36,248 nucleotides of DNA. It comes from Sulfuricaulis sp. GTDB taxonomy: Bacteria > Pseudomonadota > Gammaproteobacteria > Acidiferrobacterales > Sulfurifustaceae. Shown one piece after another: positions 23,246 through 30,839 of this stretch (positions are counted from its first letter, which is position 1; each line of letters starts with the position of its first letter). The stretch is taken from positions 1-36,248 of the forward strand of contig JAUSDQ010000300.1 of the NCBI GenBank assembly GCA_030650525.1, in the 5' to 3' direction. Both the position numbers and the translations under genes were made by a program. The notes below the pieces were generated by a model. The model saw only the letters and a program-made list of their open reading frames with translations, had not been told where the DNA came from and searched no databases.

Positions 23246-24406
23246 ATGAATTTTTCACTCAGTGACGAGCAGCAAGCGATCGAGGACGCGATCGGCGCCA
23301 TTTGCGACAAGTTCGACGACAACTTCTGGTTGAAGGCAGACAACGAGAAGAAATTTCCCTACGAATTTTCCGATGCACTGGTTCAATCCGGCTGGATGGG
23401 CGTGACCATTCCGGAGGAATATGGGGGGGCCGGCCTGGGCATCACCGAGGCGTCCATCATTCTCAAGCGCATCGGGCGCCTGGGGCTCGCCGCCGTGTCA
23501 TCGGTGCATATCAACCTGTTCGGCCCCCACCCGGTGGTGGTTTTCGGCACGCCGGAACAGAAGGCGCGCATGCTGCCGCCGCTGATCGCGGGCAAGGATC
23601 GCACCTCCTTTGGCGTGACAGAACCGAACGTGGGGCTCGACACCCTGCGCATCAAGACCTTCGCCGTTCGAAAAGGCGACCGCTATATTGTCAATGGTCA
23701 GAAGGTGTGGAACTCGACGGCGCAAATCGCCAACAAGATCCTGCTCATCACCCGCACCACCAAGTACGAGGACGCGGCGAGACCGACCGACGGGCTGACC
23801 TTGTTCTACACCGACTTCGATCGCAGCAAGATTGCGGTGCGTGAAATCGCAAAGATGGGGCGCCATGCGGTTGACTCGAATGAAATTTTCATTGACAACC
23901 TAGAGATCCCGGTCGAGGACCGGATCGGCGAGGAAGGGCAGGGCTTCAAGTATTTGCTGCATGGCCTGAACCCCGAACGCATCGTCAGCGCCGCCAGCCT
24001 AGTCGGCGGTGGCCAGGCGGTCATCGACAAGGCTGCCAAATACGCTTGCGAGCGCATCGTTTTCGACCGTCCCATCGGCAAGAACCAGGGCATTCAGCAT
24101 CCGTTGGCGGACTGCTGGATGCGCCTGCAGGCGGCCGAGACCATGATGTTCAAGGCTGCAGCGCTCTACGATGCCGGCAAACCCTGCGGGCTGGAAGCCA
24201 ACACCGCCAAGTATCTCGCGGGGGACGCTTTTTTCGAATCGGCGACGCGCGCGGTGCGCACACACGGCGGTTTTGGTTACGCCAAGGAGTTCCACGTCGA
24301 GCGCTATTACCGCGAAGCCATCCTGGGTCTGATTGCGCCGGTGAGCCACGAACTCATACTGTGCCACATCGCCGAGAAGGCACTGGGCTTGCCCAAGTCG
24401 TATTGA
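23246..24406 (+). CDS. Acyl-CoA dehydrogenase
   Basis: An acyl-CoA dehydrogenase of 386 residues, normal family length, with GGAGAACCCGGAAA before ATG 23246. It has EEYGGAGLGITE, TSFGVTEPNVGLDTL, NGQKVWNSTA, and THGGFGYAKEFHVERYYRE. Glu244 in GLNPERIVSA sits on helix G, where isovaleryl- and long-chain-type enzymes keep their catalytic base; the C-terminal E-G position of medium-chain enzymes is not Glu here. Electrons would go to ETF. It is followed at 98 nt by an SDR. Two degraded copies of its 3' end occur at 21841 and 26851. The substrate is unknown. Confidence 0.92.
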   Translation: MNFSLSDEQQAIEDAIGAICDKFDDNFWLKADNEKKFPYEFSDALVQSGWMGVTIPEEYGGAGLGITEASIILKRIGRLGLAAVSSVHINLFGPHPVVVFGTPEQKARMLPPLIAGKDRTSFGVTEPNVGLDTLRIKTFAVRKGDRYIVNGQKVWNSTAQIANKILLITRTTKYEDAARPTDGLTLFYTDFDRSKIAVREIAKMGRHAVDSNEIFIDNLEIPVEDRIGEEGQGFKYLLHGLNPERIVSAASLVGGGQAVIDKAAKYACERIVFDRPIGKNQGIQHPLADCWMRLQAAETMMFKAAALYDAGKPCGLEANTAKYLAGDAFFESATRAVRTHGGFGYAKEFHVERYYREAILGLIAPVSHELILCHIAEKALGLPKSY

Positions 24407-24504
24407 ATTGGCCTTTGTCATGAAGGTCAGGCCGGCGAGGTCAAATCGACGGTAGCGCTGAAATTCGTCGAACCAATATCCGGCGCGGCTTCGACTAATA
24501 AGGA

Positions 24505-25308
24505 ATGCAGAATGCGACTACCATGACCCATCAAACCGTATCTTCACTACCGGTGGATATGACCGGAGTGCGCGTGATCATCAGTGCCGGCGCGGCCGGT
24601 ATCGGTCGCGCGATGGCGGACGCTTTCGCGGCACGGGGCGGGAAGGTCTATGTATGCGACATTGACCCGAAGGCCATCGCCGAGTGTGGTCATGCAGGAA
24701 TTGTGGCCGACATGGGCCGTGTCGAGGATGTCGACAGATTCATGGACGCAGCGCTGACTGCGCTCGGTGGTGTCGATGTCCTTATCAACAACGCCGGCAT
24801 CGCCGGCCCGGTTGCCCCCATCGAGCGCATTCAACCGGCGGAACTTGACGCGGTCCTGAACGTCAATCTGGCCAGCCAATTCCATTGTGCCCGGAGCGCG
24901 GTTCCCGCGCTTCGCCAATCGGGGCGCGGCTGCGTCATCAACATCAGCTCTGCAGCCGGCAAGTTCGGCTTCAGTCAGCGCACCTCCTATTCGGCAACAA
25001 AATGGGGCGTTATCGGTCTAACGAGGTCGCTCGCGATCGAGCTGGGCCCAGACAAGGTCCGCGTCAATGCGATTCTCCCCGGCTTCGTGGAAGGACCGCG
25101 CGCGCGCGCCGTGATGGAAGCCAAGGCCCAGGAGGCAGGCGTCAGCGCGGAGACCTTTATGGCGCAGGCGCTGTCGAGGTTCAGCCTGCGCTGCACCGTG
25201 TCCGCGCAAGACATCTCGAACATGGCGCTGTATCTGGCGAGTCCGTTTGGCGCAACGATTACCGGGCAGGCGATCAGCGTCGATGCCGGAATGGAAAGCA
25301 TGACTTAG
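24505..25308 (+). CDS. Short-chain dehydrogenase/reductase (SDR)
   Basis: An SDR of 267 residues. ATG 24505 abuts the AAGGA sequence, so the in-frame ATG 24523 (MTHQTVSS) may be the true start. The cofactor motif reads SAGAAGIG, with Ser for the usual Thr. NNAGIAGPVAPIE, INISSAAGKFGFS and Y-S-A-T-K-W supply the structural and catalytic Asn/Ser/Tyr/Lys. The end ITGQAISVDAGMESMT is typical. Asp in YVCDIDPKAIAE after the second strand favours NAD over NADP. The likely role is oxidation of a hydroxyacyl-CoA or alcohol intermediate following the dehydrogenase upstream. Confidence 0.9.
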   Translation: MQNATTMTHQTVSSLPVDMTGVRVIISAGAAGIGRAMADAFAARGGKVYVCDIDPKAIAECGHAGIVADMGRVEDVDRFMDAALTALGGVDVLINNAGIAGPVAPIERIQPAELDAVLNVNLASQFHCARSAVPALRQSGRGCVINISSAAGKFGFSQRTSYSATKWGVIGLTRSLAIELGPDKVRVNAILPGFVEGPRARAVMEAKAQEAGVSAETFMAQALSRFSLRCTVSAQDISNMALYLASPFGATITGQAISVDAGMESMT

Positions 25309-25368
25309 GCTCGACGCGAGCTTTCATCAAGGCGCAAAGTCATATTCCATCAGCAGAAAGGAACTGAA

Positions 25369-26283
25369 ATGAAACTCGCTATCGGCTTTATTGGACTGGG
25401 GGACATAGGAGCTCCCATGGCCACCCGCATCCTGATGGGGGGATTCGACCTTGTGGTTTGGAACCGGACGGCCTCGAAGATGGATCCCCTGGTTGCGGCG
25501 GGCGCAACCGTGGCGCGGTCGGCCGCTGATCTGGCCCGCCGCTGTGACATCGTTTGCCTTTGTGTCGACAGTCCGCAGGCGATTGAGGAGATCGTTTTCG
25601 GGCTCGACGGGGTGGTTGCAGGCGCCGGCCGGGCCAGGCTTCTGCTCGATAATTCCACGACACATCCGCAGCGTACGCGGGAAATGGCGCAACGACTGAA
25701 AGAGATGACAAGCATGGCTTGGCTTGATGTACCCGTGTCCGGAGGGCCGGTCGGCGCAAGAGCGGGTACCTTGGCGGCGATGGCGGGGGGCGATGCCGCC
25801 GACCTCGATTTTGCACGCCCGATCATCATGTCCTATGCCAACCGCGTCACCCTGATGGGTTCAGTTGGATGTGGTCAGGCGACCAAGGCGTGCAACCAGG
25901 TGATCAACTTTGGCACCATCGCGGCCCTCGCCGAGGCACTGACGCTCGGCGAGCGATATGGGCTGGATGTCAGCAGACTTCCAGAAGCGCTTTCTGGGGG
26001 CTTTGCCGACTCCAACATCATGAAAGAATATGACAGATGTGTCACGAATAACGACTTCACTGGCATTGGGCTGCTGGTGCGAGCCCTGGGAATGTTGTAC
26101 CAAGGTGATATTCACCCCGCGCTGGGCGGGAAGCTTGGCTTGCTCATGAAAGATATTGGGATTGCACTTGAACTCGGGCACCACACCAGCAGTGCGATGC
26201 CGTTGATGGGGCTGCTCGACGCCCAGTTCCGAGTGATCCACAACCACAAACCCGTTCGCACCGAGCCTGATTCCCGGCCTTAG
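25369..26283 (+). CDS. 3-hydroxyisobutyrate dehydrogenase-like (beta-hydroxyacid dehydrogenase)
   Basis: A protein of 304 residues, normal for the family. The N-terminal Rossmann motif is GFIGLGDIGAPMA, the substrate loop DVPVSGGPVGARAGTL, and the catalytic Lys lies in GCGQATKACNQ (G-x-x-x-K-x-x-x-N). AAGGAACTGAA precedes ATG 25369. Enzymes of this family oxidise 3-hydroxyacids or reduce semialdehydes with NAD(P). In this setting it may handle a free hydroxy acid or semialdehyde from ring-derived chains; no stronger assignment is possible. It is 60 nt after the SDR, in the same direction. Confidence 0.9.
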   Translation: MKLAIGFIGLGDIGAPMATRILMGGFDLVVWNRTASKMDPLVAAGATVARSAADLARRCDIVCLCVDSPQAIEEIVFGLDGVVAGAGRARLLLDNSTTHPQRTREMAQRLKEMTSMAWLDVPVSGGPVGARAGTLAAMAGGDAADLDFARPIIMSYANRVTLMGSVGCGQATKACNQVINFGTIAALAEALTLGERYGLDVSRLPEALSGGFADSNIMKEYDRCVTNNDFTGIGLLVRALGMLYQGDIHPALGGKLGLLMKDIGIALELGHHTSSAMPLMGLLDAQFRVIHNHKPVRTEPDSRP

Positions 26284-26454
26284 AAGAGAGCCCAAATGGT
26301 TAGACCGCGTCAGCAGCTTCTTGTCGTGAACAGTTTGCCGGGCAATTGCGCTACCGGATTCCATGCAGTCGATCCGGAAGCAGTTATGAACGGATGGCGC
26401 TGGCCATCGTAGGCTTACTGCGTTCATGAAAAAAATCATGTCGGAAGGGGCAAA

Positions 26455-26826
26455 GTGAATATCAGGAATGAGAACAAAATTGTCGCGGCCATCCAGAGCG
26501 AGTGGGCATCGGCGTTCAGACGCGGGGATTTTCAGGCTTTATGCCTTCTCTATGCGCCCGAGGCGCAGTTGTTCGGTGGCAAGCCAGATTTGTACGCCGG
26601 TGCCAACCGAGTGCGTGACTATTTTGCGGCCGTACCGGCAGGGGTTAAAGTTGTCTTTGACGACACCAATGTTGTACTCGCGTCGCCCACCACGATCCTC
26701 GCGGCAGGGTTTGCTACCTTTAGCCTTGGTGACCAGCAAGGCGTCCACCGGTTGAGTTGGACGCTGCTCGACAACGGTGCGCGCTGGGTGATTGCGAGCC
26801 ATCATGCGTCTGAGACTCCAGCGTGA
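26455..26826 (+). CDS. NTF2-like/SnoaL-like protein
   Basis: A protein of 123 residues starting with GTG 26455, 5 nt after GGAAGGGG. AAIQSEWASAFRRGDFQALCLLYAPEAQLFGG and the later WTLLDNGARWVIASHHAS are the pattern of cone-shaped NTF2 folds (SnoaL/DUF4440 type). Family members include ketosteroid isomerases, dehydratases and ligand-binding proteins; catalytic residues are not conserved enough to choose. It stands 171 nt behind the hydroxyacid dehydrogenase; that gap shows nothing else. Confidence 0.8.
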   Translation: MNIRNENKIVAAIQSEWASAFRRGDFQALCLLYAPEAQLFGGKPDLYAGANRVRDYFAAVPAGVKVVFDDTNVVLASPTTILAAGFATFSLGDQQGVHRLSWTLLDNGARWVIASHHASETPA

Positions 26827-26850
26827 GCGCCGAACATCGTATGGGTGGCA

Positions 26851-26925
26851 GGTCTGATTGGGGCGGTGAACCAAAAACTCATCCTGTGCCACCTCGCCGG
26901 GAAATGCCTCGGCCTTCCAAAATGG
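26851..26925 (+). pseudogene. Second acyl-CoA dehydrogenase 3' tail remnant, short
   Basis: GGTCTGATTGGGGCGGTGAA onward reads GLIGAVNQKLILCHLAGKC and ends LGLPKW. It corresponds to the last 25 residues of the dehydrogenase at 23246 (GLIAPVSHELILCHIAEK..LGLPKSY). The stop codon is lost and nothing upstream is homologous. It is more diverged than the remnant at 21841, so it marks an older duplication or rearrangement. Confidence 0.7.
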
Positions 26926-26930
26926 AAACA

Positions 26931-26949
26931 TGTCGCTTTGGACGCTGAC
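26931..26949 (+). promoter_or_regulatory. Shared operator-like motif, site for the 27013 operon
   Basis: TGTCGCTTTGGACGCTGAC; the first 13 bases are identical to the site before bzdN. It begins 82 nt before ATG 27013, close to the 85-nt spacing at both binding-protein genes. ATCCAAAAT at 26965 may be an opposing half-site. Role inferred. Confidence 0.55.
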
Positions 26950-27012
26950 GGGCGGTCGCGGGTGATCCAAAATAATTTTTGAACTGCAATTTTTCAACGT
27001 ATAGGAGTCAGT

Positions 27013-28284
27013 ATGGCTTGGGATTTTGAAACGGACCCGGAATTTCAAAAACAGTTGGATTGGGTCGAGCAATTTGTCAAGCTCGAAGTCGAGCCGCTGG
27101 AACATGTGCTGGGCAGCCCTTGGGACATCCACGATCCGCGCTTCGAAAAGCTGGTGCGGCCGTTGCAACGCGAAGTCAAGGCGCGCAAGCTGTGGGCCTG
27201 CCACCTGGGGCCGCATCTGGGGGGGCAGGGATATGGACAGAGCAAGCTGGCCTTGCTCAATGAAATCCTGGGCGGCGCGCATTTCGCGCCCATCGTATTC
27301 GGTTGCCAGGCGCCCGATACCGGCAATGCGGAGATCCTGGCTCATTACGGCACGCCCGAGCAGAAAAAGCGTTATCTCGAACCACTGCTCAATAATGAGA
27401 TTGTGTCGTGCTTTGCGATGACGGAGCCGCAAGGCGGAGCGGACCCCAAGGTGTTTACCACCCGGGCCGTGCAAGACGGCAAGGACTGGGTGATCAGCGG
27501 CGAGAAGTGGTTTGCATCCAATGCGCGCTATGCCGAGTTCTACATCGTCATGGCGGTGACCGACCCCGAGGCCAAGCCCTACCATCGCATGTCGATGTTT
27601 GTTGTTCCGGCCCAGACCAAGGGCATCAAGATCATCCGCAACGTGGGTCTGGCCGACGAGCCGGTTCCCGTGCATGGCTACCTTGAGTTCGATCAGGTGC
27701 GTGTTCCCGCCGAAAACATGCTTGGCAAGCAGGGCGAGGCATTTGCGGTGGCGCAGACCCGTCTGGGCGGGGGGCGGGTGCATCACGCGATGCGCACCAT
27801 AGGACAGGCGCGCAAGGCGTTTGACATGTTGTGCCAACGCGCCCTGTCTCGCACCACTCAGGGCGAACTGCTGTCGGCCAAGCAAATGGTCCAGGAAAAG
27901 ATCACGGATTCTTGGCTCCAGCTGGAACAGTTCAGGCTGATCGTGCTGCGCACGGCGTGGCGCATTGATAAATACAACGACTACATGAAAGTTCGCAAGG
28001 ATATTTCCGCCGTCAAGGTGCTGATGCCGAAGGTGCTTCATGATATCGCCACGCGGGCACTGGAAGTGCATGGCTCCCTGGGTGTCTCGATGGAGATGCC
28101 GTTCATGGACCAGATCGTCCTGTCGCACCACATGGGGCTCGCCGATGGGCCAACCGAGGTTCACAAGGTGACGGTTGCCAAGCAAATTTTGCGTGACTAC
28201 CAGCCCGCCAAGGGCATGTTCCCCGACTACCATCGGCCGGCCCTGGTCGAGGCTGCGCGCAAAAAGTATGAAGGTTTGATTTGA
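27013..28284 (+). CDS. Acyl-CoA dehydrogenase (ACAD10/11- or CaiA-like)
   Basis: A protein of 423 residues with AGGAG before ATG 27013. It is a paralogue of the dehydrogenase at 138-1406. It has GCQAPDTGNAEIL, CFAMTEPQGGADPKVFTT, SGEKWFASNA, GGGRVHHAMRTIGQARKAFD and the C-terminal ADGPTEVHKVTVAK. Asp stands in the D-G-P motif where medium-chain enzymes have the catalytic Glu. The two long paralogues differ enough that they should act on different acyl-CoAs. It forms an operon with the oxidoreductase that starts one base after its stop. Confidence 0.9.
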   Translation: MAWDFETDPEFQKQLDWVEQFVKLEVEPLEHVLGSPWDIHDPRFEKLVRPLQREVKARKLWACHLGPHLGGQGYGQSKLALLNEILGGAHFAPIVFGCQAPDTGNAEILAHYGTPEQKKRYLEPLLNNEIVSCFAMTEPQGGADPKVFTTRAVQDGKDWVISGEKWFASNARYAEFYIVMAVTDPEAKPYHRMSMFVVPAQTKGIKIIRNVGLADEPVPVHGYLEFDQVRVPAENMLGKQGEAFAVAQTRLGGGRVHHAMRTIGQARKAFDMLCQRALSRTTQGELLSAKQMVQEKITDSWLQLEQFRLIVLRTAWRIDKYNDYMKVRKDISAVKVLMPKVLHDIATRALEVHGSLGVSMEMPFMDQIVLSHHMGLADGPTEVHKVTVAKQILRDYQPAKGMFPDYHRPALVEAARKKYEGLI

Positions 28285-28285
28285 C

Positions 28286-29308
28286 ATGAAAGCCGCGGTA
28301 CTTGAAAAGCGCGGGGCCGAGGGCCTGCGCGTCCGTGATTTTCCCAAGCCACAACGCCAGCCCGGTGAGGCCCTGATGCGAATCCGGGCAGCGGGTGTCA
28401 ATCGGGTTGACTTGTATATGCGCGACAACGGCGTCGGCATTACCCATCAACTGCCCTTGATTCTGGGCGTGGAAGGCGCGGGAGAGATCGTCGAGGCCGA
28501 TCCCGACAGTGGCTTGAAGCCAGGCATGAAAGCGGTGACGTACACGCAGTTCTGCGGCCGTTGCCGTTACTGCCTGGCCGGCGAGCAGCCCCTGTGTGAG
28601 AGCCTGCGCATCGCGGGCGAGCACCGGCACGGCTTTTTCGCTGAATACATTTCGCTGCCAACGCGGTGCTTCATCCCCTTGCCCGACACAACCGACCTGG
28701 TCGAAGTCGCCGCACTGCCGAGCGCCTATCTGACGGCGTGGCGCATGCTGTTTGGCAAGCGCCAGCTGCGTCCTGACGAAACGGTTCTGATCGTGGGCAT
28801 TGGCAGCGGTGTGGCGGTGGCCTGCCTGCAGCTCGCGCGCATTGCCGGTGCCCGCGCCATCGTGACGTCCTCGAGTGACGAAAAGATCCGGCGCGCGCTG
28901 GAACTGGGGGCAAGCCATGGCATCAACTACCGAACCGAACCGGTGTCCAAGTCCGTTCTGGCGCTCACCGACGGCAAGGGCGTTGACATGGTCATCGACA
29001 GCGTGGGCGAGGCGAGTTGGGGTGAATCCCTGCGTTCCCTGCGGCGTGGCGGGCGCCTCGTGACCTGCGGCGCGACCACCGGCTCCAATCCGCCCGCCGA
29101 CCTGCAGCGCGTGTTTATCCGCCAGCTTGAAATCTACGGCTCCACCGGGGGCAATCTTGCTGAATTCAGGGAACTCATCGGCCTGTACAGCAGCGGCAAA
29201 CTGCGCCCGGTCATCGACCGGCGTTATGCGCTCGATGACATTGATTCGGCCTTCGGCCGCCTGCAACGGGGCGAGCAGTTTGGCAAGCTGCTCATCACTA
29301 TCGAGTAG
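28286..29308 (+). CDS. Zinc-type MDR alcohol dehydrogenase/quinone reductase-like
   Basis: A medium-chain dehydrogenase/reductase of 340 residues. The structural zinc lobe CGRCRYCLAGEQPLC is complete. The catalytic-zinc site is altered: VNRVDLYMRDNG lacks the first-ligand Cys of alcohol dehydrogenases, so it may be an enoyl- or quinone-type reductase without catalytic zinc. The nucleotide motif is VGIGSGVAVACLQLA. The start lies one base after the acyl-CoA dehydrogenase stop. The gene ends the plus-strand run and converges on the minus-strand alcohol dehydrogenase. Substrate unknown. Confidence 0.88.
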   Translation: MKAAVLEKRGAEGLRVRDFPKPQRQPGEALMRIRAAGVNRVDLYMRDNGVGITHQLPLILGVEGAGEIVEADPDSGLKPGMKAVTYTQFCGRCRYCLAGEQPLCESLRIAGEHRHGFFAEYISLPTRCFIPLPDTTDLVEVAALPSAYLTAWRMLFGKRQLRPDETVLIVGIGSGVAVACLQLARIAGARAIVTSSSDEKIRRALELGASHGINYRTEPVSKSVLALTDGKGVDMVIDSVGEASWGESLRSLRRGGRLVTCGATTGSNPPADLQRVFIRQLEIYGSTGGNLAEFRELIGLYSSGKLRPVIDRRYALDDIDSAFGRLQRGEQFGKLLITIE

Positions 29309-29516
29309 GAAATCGGTGTCACTCCGTCCTCGCACGAAGCAAATTCAGTGAATCTGGGGTGAATGCTTTGGACACTGTCGCACTGATCTCGAATCCGAGG
29401 GCGGCGGAGCGCCTGGTTGGTCTCAATGGCATGGCCTGAGTCGATGCGCAGCGTTTCCTCGATTCCACCGGCACACGCGCGGGCATCTTGAAAGCCGAAT
29501 TCTCCATGCATATGGG

Positions 29517-29538
29517 CCACGGGCTTCACTGCCCGTGG
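29517..29538. terminator. Hairpin between convergent genes
   Basis: CCACGGGC, loop TTCACT, GCCCGTGG: a perfect 8-bp GC-rich stem. It lies 209 nt after the plus-strand stop at 29308 and 60 nt after the minus-strand stop at 29598. It has no clear U-tract on either side, so a bidirectional terminator is plausible but not certain. The remaining sequence 29309-29516 shows no gene. Confidence 0.45.
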
Positions 29539-29597
29539 ATCAGATCATGACAATGTTTGTAACCTGATGGTCCTGAGTCTCGTGCACTGATTCCGTT

Positions 29598-30650
29598 TCA
29601 GCGCGTGGGGTCGAGCACGACCTTCACCATGCCATCCTTGCGTGCGTTGAACATGGCGTAGGCTTCGCTCCCCTCGGACAGCCCCATGCGATGCGTGATG
29701 ATCTCCGACAGCGCGCGCGAATTCAGCCGTCCGCTTTCGATCTCTCGCATCAGGACCGGCAGCTCCGCCTGCACCGAACAAACGCCAGTGTGAAACTCCA
29801 GGTTTTTCCTGAGTGCGGTCAGGATGGGAAACGCAATGCTCACTTTTTCGCTGACGCCGAGGACTGAAACCCGTCCGCCGCGGCCGACCAATTCGATGGC
29901 CAGCGCCGTCGTCACGGGTCCGCCATTGGCGTCCAGCACGACGTCCACACCAGCGCCCTTTGTTGCTTCCAGCACGGCGGCGGCCACATCGGGCGCGTCG
30001 ATGGACTCGGCGCCGAGTTTCACCGCGAGTGCGCGGCGATCGGCGAGCAGGTCAATGGCCAGCACGCGCGCGGCGCCCATCGCCAGCGCGGAGGCGACGC
30101 ACTGCAGGCCGACCGCCCCCAGCCCGATCACCGCCACGACGTCGCCGGGGCCTACCCTGGCGCGCCGTGCGCCATACCAAGCGGTTGCCAGGTTGTCGGT
30201 CAGCATGATGCCGACCTCGTCCGACACGCCGTCCGCAAGACGATAGAGATTGCTGTCGGCCACCGGAACCGCAATTGCCTCAGCCTGGCAGCCGCCAATA
30301 CCGGGTACGCCCTGACCAAACACCCGGTGGCTCCCGTGGGTCTGGCACAGCACGACATTGCCCTGTCGGCAGGGCAGGCAAAGGCCACAGCCCAATGAAG
30401 CGGGCACCAATACGCGGTCGCCCACGGCGAAGGTCTTCACATTGCGACCCACCTCGATCACCTCGCCGACCGCCTCATGACCGATGCAGTAGCCGGAATG
30501 CCCCAGGTCCAGGTGATAGGGGTGCAAATCGCTGCCGCAGATTGAACACAAGGTGGTCTTGACGATCGCCCCGTCCTGATCAGAAAGGATTGGATCCTGC
30601 ACACTTTCGCATTGAATATTTCCCGGGCCACCATAGATCAAAGCTCGCAT
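29598..30650 (-). CDS. Zinc-dependent alcohol dehydrogenase (MDR family)
   Basis: A protein of 350 residues from ATG 30650. Catalytic zinc ligands are visible in CSICGSDLHPYH and IGHEAVGEV, the structural zinc lobe in CGLCLPCRQGNVVLC, and the NAD motif in VIGLGAVGLQCVAS, with Asp in LAIDLLADRR favouring NAD. It resembles threonine/sorbitol-type or glutathione-independent dehydrogenases. An oxidation of a hydroxylated ring or chain intermediate fits the setting; 6-hydroxycyclohexenoyl-CoA dehydrogenase belongs to the same superfamily, but I see no specific sign of it. It follows the second binding-protein gene on the minus strand with 189 nt between. Confidence 0.9.
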   Translation of the reverse strand: MRALIYGGPGNIQCESVQDPILSDQDGAIVKTTLCSICGSDLHPYHLDLGHSGYCIGHEAVGEVIEVGRNVKTFAVGDRVLVPASLGCGLCLPCRQGNVVLCQTHGSHRVFGQGVPGIGGCQAEAIAVPVADSNLYRLADGVSDEVGIMLTDNLATAWYGARRARVGPGDVVAVIGLGAVGLQCVASALAMGAARVLAIDLLADRRALAVKLGAESIDAPDVAAAVLEATKGAGVDVVLDANGGPVTTALAIELVGRGGRVSVLGVSEKVSIAFPILTALRKNLEFHTGVCSVQAELPVLMREIESGRLNSRALSEIITHRMGLSEGSEAYAMFNARKDGMVKVVLDPTR

Positions 30651-30721
30651 GACAATTTCCTATTCATTATGTTTTCGATGTTCATGAGCCAGCACGCCTA
30701 TCCATGGCATTGGCCGGCTCG

Positions 30722-30753
30722 GATACTTGAACCTCCGCGGCGTTTCAAGTATC
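30722..30753. repeat. Perfect 10-bp inverted repeat between binding-protein and ADH genes
   Basis: GATACTTGAA (30722-30731) and TTCAAGTATC (30744-30753) flank a 12-nt GC-rich loop. It lies in the 189-nt gap, about 72 nt upstream of the alcohol dehydrogenase start. It could be an intercistronic hairpin that protects or terminates the upstream message, or an operator. No U-tract follows. Confidence 0.45.
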
Positions 30754-30839
30754 GACTCAATTCGATGGCGCGAGGACCGATGCTTGCTTGGCAAGCCGAG
30801 ATCAACTGGACAGGCCCTGGTGCGGGCATGGCTTCGGAC

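Noticed and set aside
26539-28440. Minus-strand open frame opposite the NTF2-like and acyl-CoA dehydrogenase genes
   Set aside because: It spans two real plus-strand genes and an intergenic region without domain signal.
29309-29530. Possible crotonase C-terminal remnant on the minus strand (GIEETLRIDSGHAIE, later HPRFTEF)
   Set aside because: Only a loose resemblance to enoyl-CoA hydratase tails, and no catalytic segment. A profile search would be needed before calling it.
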